Source of the DNA: an uncultured Clostridia bacterium
GTDB lineage: Bacteria; Bacillota_A; Clostridia; Christensenellales; Aristaeellaceae
Assembly: GCA_946408865.1 (NCBI GenBank)
Contig: CAMJTZ010000036.1
Location: 1-14,046 of the forward strand
DNA: 14,046 nt
Direction of reading: 5' to 3'
Shown here: positions 13,110 to 14,046 of the stretch, piece by piece
Layout: every line of letters begins with the position of its first letter
How positions within the stretch are numbered: position 1 is the first letter of the stretch
Made by a program: the position numbers and the translations under genes
Notes under the pieces: model-generated
The model's input: only the letters and a program-made list of their open reading frames with translations
Databases searched by the model: none
What the model was told of the DNA's origin: nothing

Positions 13110-13787
13110 ATGAATGTACAGCCCGAAGCCGGCCGCGCTGTCCGCTATGCCTGTGCTGTGCTGGCGGACTGCCGTCCGGCTTCTCTCCCGATGGATCCGG
13201 GCAGCCTGGCAGCCCGTGCCGGTATCCTGCTGGTACCTCTCTCCCGGGTGGAGAATTATCCTCTCTGGGTTCCCTACGATATCTTCGATTCCCTGCGCTC
13301 AGCCTGCGCTGTCACCGTATCCTACCCGGCCTTCTGCATCGTCTTCCGCGACGATGCGGAACCGGATCGGCTCCGTCTGGCGCTCTTCCATGAGCTGGGC
13401 CATATCTTCATGAATCATTACCGGGATTTTCCGGACAGGATGGATCCCTCCCGGCCGGACGATCCTTCCCTGGAAGCGGAGGCCGACGCCTTCGCTCTGA
13501 ATATGACGGCACCCGTCCCGGTGGTCGACGTGATCCGCTATAACCGCCCGCAGCAGGCAAAATCCTCCCTTTTCGGCCTGAGCCGCACCGCGTGGATGCG
13601 CCGTCTGGCGTCCATAGACCGTGACCGTTCTTTTTTGAACGAGGAGACCGCCAACATTGTTCTCTACGCTTTCCGCGATTATCTTCTCGGCCGCCGTTGT
13701 CCTTCCTGCGGCAAAACCTTTGCCGATGAGGAGCAGAGCAACCGCTGCCCCTTCTGCGGAGCTGAAAACCCCGACTGGATATTATAA
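13110..13787 (+). CDS. ImmA/IrrE-type metallopeptidase with C-terminal zinc ribbon
   Basis: Protein of 225 residues. The zinc-peptidase motif is HELGH (94-98) in LALFHELGHIFMNH, with a further acidic ligand in LEAEADAFALNM (121-132), the usual ImmA/IrrE arrangement (HExxH plus EAxxFA-like helix). Residues 197-216 add a zinc ribbon with two CPxC knuckles, CPSC and CPFC, followed by GAENP. ImmA-type peptidases cleave or inactivate repressors, typically XRE-family proteins encoded alongside; IrrE-type proteins act in stress responses. No XRE gene is adjacent here, so the target is unknown. GAGG lies 7 bases upstream of the ATG at 13110. It has its own promoter divergent from the CNNM operon and is followed immediately by a hairpin terminator. 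No phage or conjugative genes surround it, which argues for a chromosomal regulatory role rather than an element-borne one. Confidence 0.88.
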   Translation: MNVQPEAGRAVRYACAVLADCRPASLPMDPGSLAARAGILLVPLSRVENYPLWVPYDIFDSLRSACAVTVSYPAFCIVFRDDAEPDRLRLALFHELGHIFMNHYRDFPDRMDPSRPDDPSLEAEADAFALNMTAPVPVVDVIRYNRPQQAKSSLFGLSRTAWMRRLASIDRDRSFLNEETANIVLYAFRDYLLGRRCPSCGKTFADEEQSNRCPFCGAENPDWIL

Positions 13788-13814
13788 AAAGGAACGTGAA
13801 GTTCACGTTCCTTT
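13788..13814. terminator. Bidirectional hairpin terminator
   Basis: AAAGGAACGTGAA (13788-13800) and TTCACGTTCCTTT (13802-13814) are exact inverted copies around one base, giving a stem of about 12 bp with a three-base loop. The stem begins directly after the stop of the peptidase gene. On the minus strand it is followed by TTTTTATAAT, a good U tract that suits the convergent trxB gene; on the plus strand only TTT ends the stem, so termination there is weaker. Confidence 0.8.
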
Positions 13815-13834
13815 CGTCTGCCGGCCTCCGGCCG

Positions 13835-14046
13835 TTACATCGCGTCAATATATCTGCAGGCAGCCAGCGCCGCGGTGGCGCCGTCTCCGGCGGCTGTTGT
13901 CAGCTGCCGCACATTCTTGCTCCGGCAGTCCCCGGCCACAAACACGCCGGGTGTTTTTGTCGTACACTGCTCGTCGCTGTCGAAGTATCCATACCGGTTC
14001 AGCGCGGCCAGCGCTTCAAAGGCGCCGTTCTCCGGAATCAGTCCGA
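13835..14046 (-). CDS. trxB: Thioredoxin reductase, C-terminal part (cut by window edge)
   Basis: Only the last 69 residues are inside the window; the 5' part lies beyond the right edge. The visible sequence reads GLIPENGAFEAL, then NRYGYFDSDEQCTTKTPGVF, then VAGDCRSKNVRQLTTAAGDG and ATAALAACRYIDAM before a TAA at 13837-13835. The TPGVFVAGDCR and RQLTTAAGDGATAA motifs are the FAD-binding C-terminal signature of low-molecular-weight thioredoxin reductases, which use NADPH to reduce thioredoxin in the cytoplasm. The redox CxxC lies in the missing part. It converges on the ImmA/IrrE gene and shares the hairpin terminator. Closely related flavoproteins such as AhpF C-terminal halves end similarly, so trxB is favoured but not proven. 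Confidence 0.88.
   Translation of the reverse strand, partial: GLIPENGAFEALAALNRYGYFDSDEQCTTKTPGVFVAGDCRSKNVRQLTTAAGDGATAALAACRYIDAM

Overview
The window looks like chromosomal DNA of a GC-moderate, low-stringency 'Firmicutes'-type bacterium, most likely a member of the Clostridia (possibly a gut or rumen lineage; the lineage is inference). The reasons are strong AGGAGG-type ribosome binding sites, sigma-A-type promoters (TTGACA/TATAAT) in short AT-rich gaps, a CotH-family protein, a MepA-like MATE exporter, an ImmA/IrrE peptidase and a large HD-GYP signalling protein. Genes are densely packed on both strands. No rRNA, tRNA, CRISPR array, insertion sequence, integrase or phage gene was seen, and no gene-free stretch exceeds about 230 bases.

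Layout, left to right. (1) A secreted CotH-family protein (minus strand) diverges from a ybaK-type Cys-tRNA(Pro) deacylase (plus) whose leader holds a long hairpin. (2) A bidirectional terminator at about 2.5 kb separates ybaK from a two-gene minus-strand operon: an exported protein with two internal repeats, then a GNAT acetyltransferase. (3) Divergent from that operon, with back-to-back promoters, is a plus-strand CE1/esterase-D-type hydrolase, followed by a small membrane protein with a TrkA-C (RCK_C) tail whose frame is broken at a C5 run. (4) A minus-strand GNAT fused to a YunG-like Cys/His/Asp domain diverges from a MATE exporter. (5) An AT-richer gene for an exported NlpC/P60-like cysteine enzyme (minus) faces away from a MarR regulator (plus), which has a consensus promoter embedded in a 38-bp dyad. 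(6) The MarR stop codon abuts the stop codon of a minus-strand HD-GYP/receiver/degenerate-GGDEF protein that appears to be co-transcribed behind a CNNM/CBS/CorC transporter. (7) Divergent from the transporter is an ImmA/IrrE metallopeptidase with a C-terminal zinc ribbon, and after a bidirectional hairpin terminator the 3' part of a thioredoxin reductase gene runs off the right edge.

The genes are mostly unrelated housekeeping, envelope and signalling functions; I do not see one multi-gene pathway. The most interesting items are: the MarR gene with a polyproline insert and self-overlapping operator; the HD-GYP-REC-GGDEF* domain order, with a CNNM transporter upstream; the GNAT-YunG fusion; the frame break in the RCK_C protein; a palindrome placed exactly at the predicted start of transcription of the CNNM operon; and the exported two-repeat protein of unknown function. 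Positions were read by eye; promoter calls rest on hexamer matches and spacing only.
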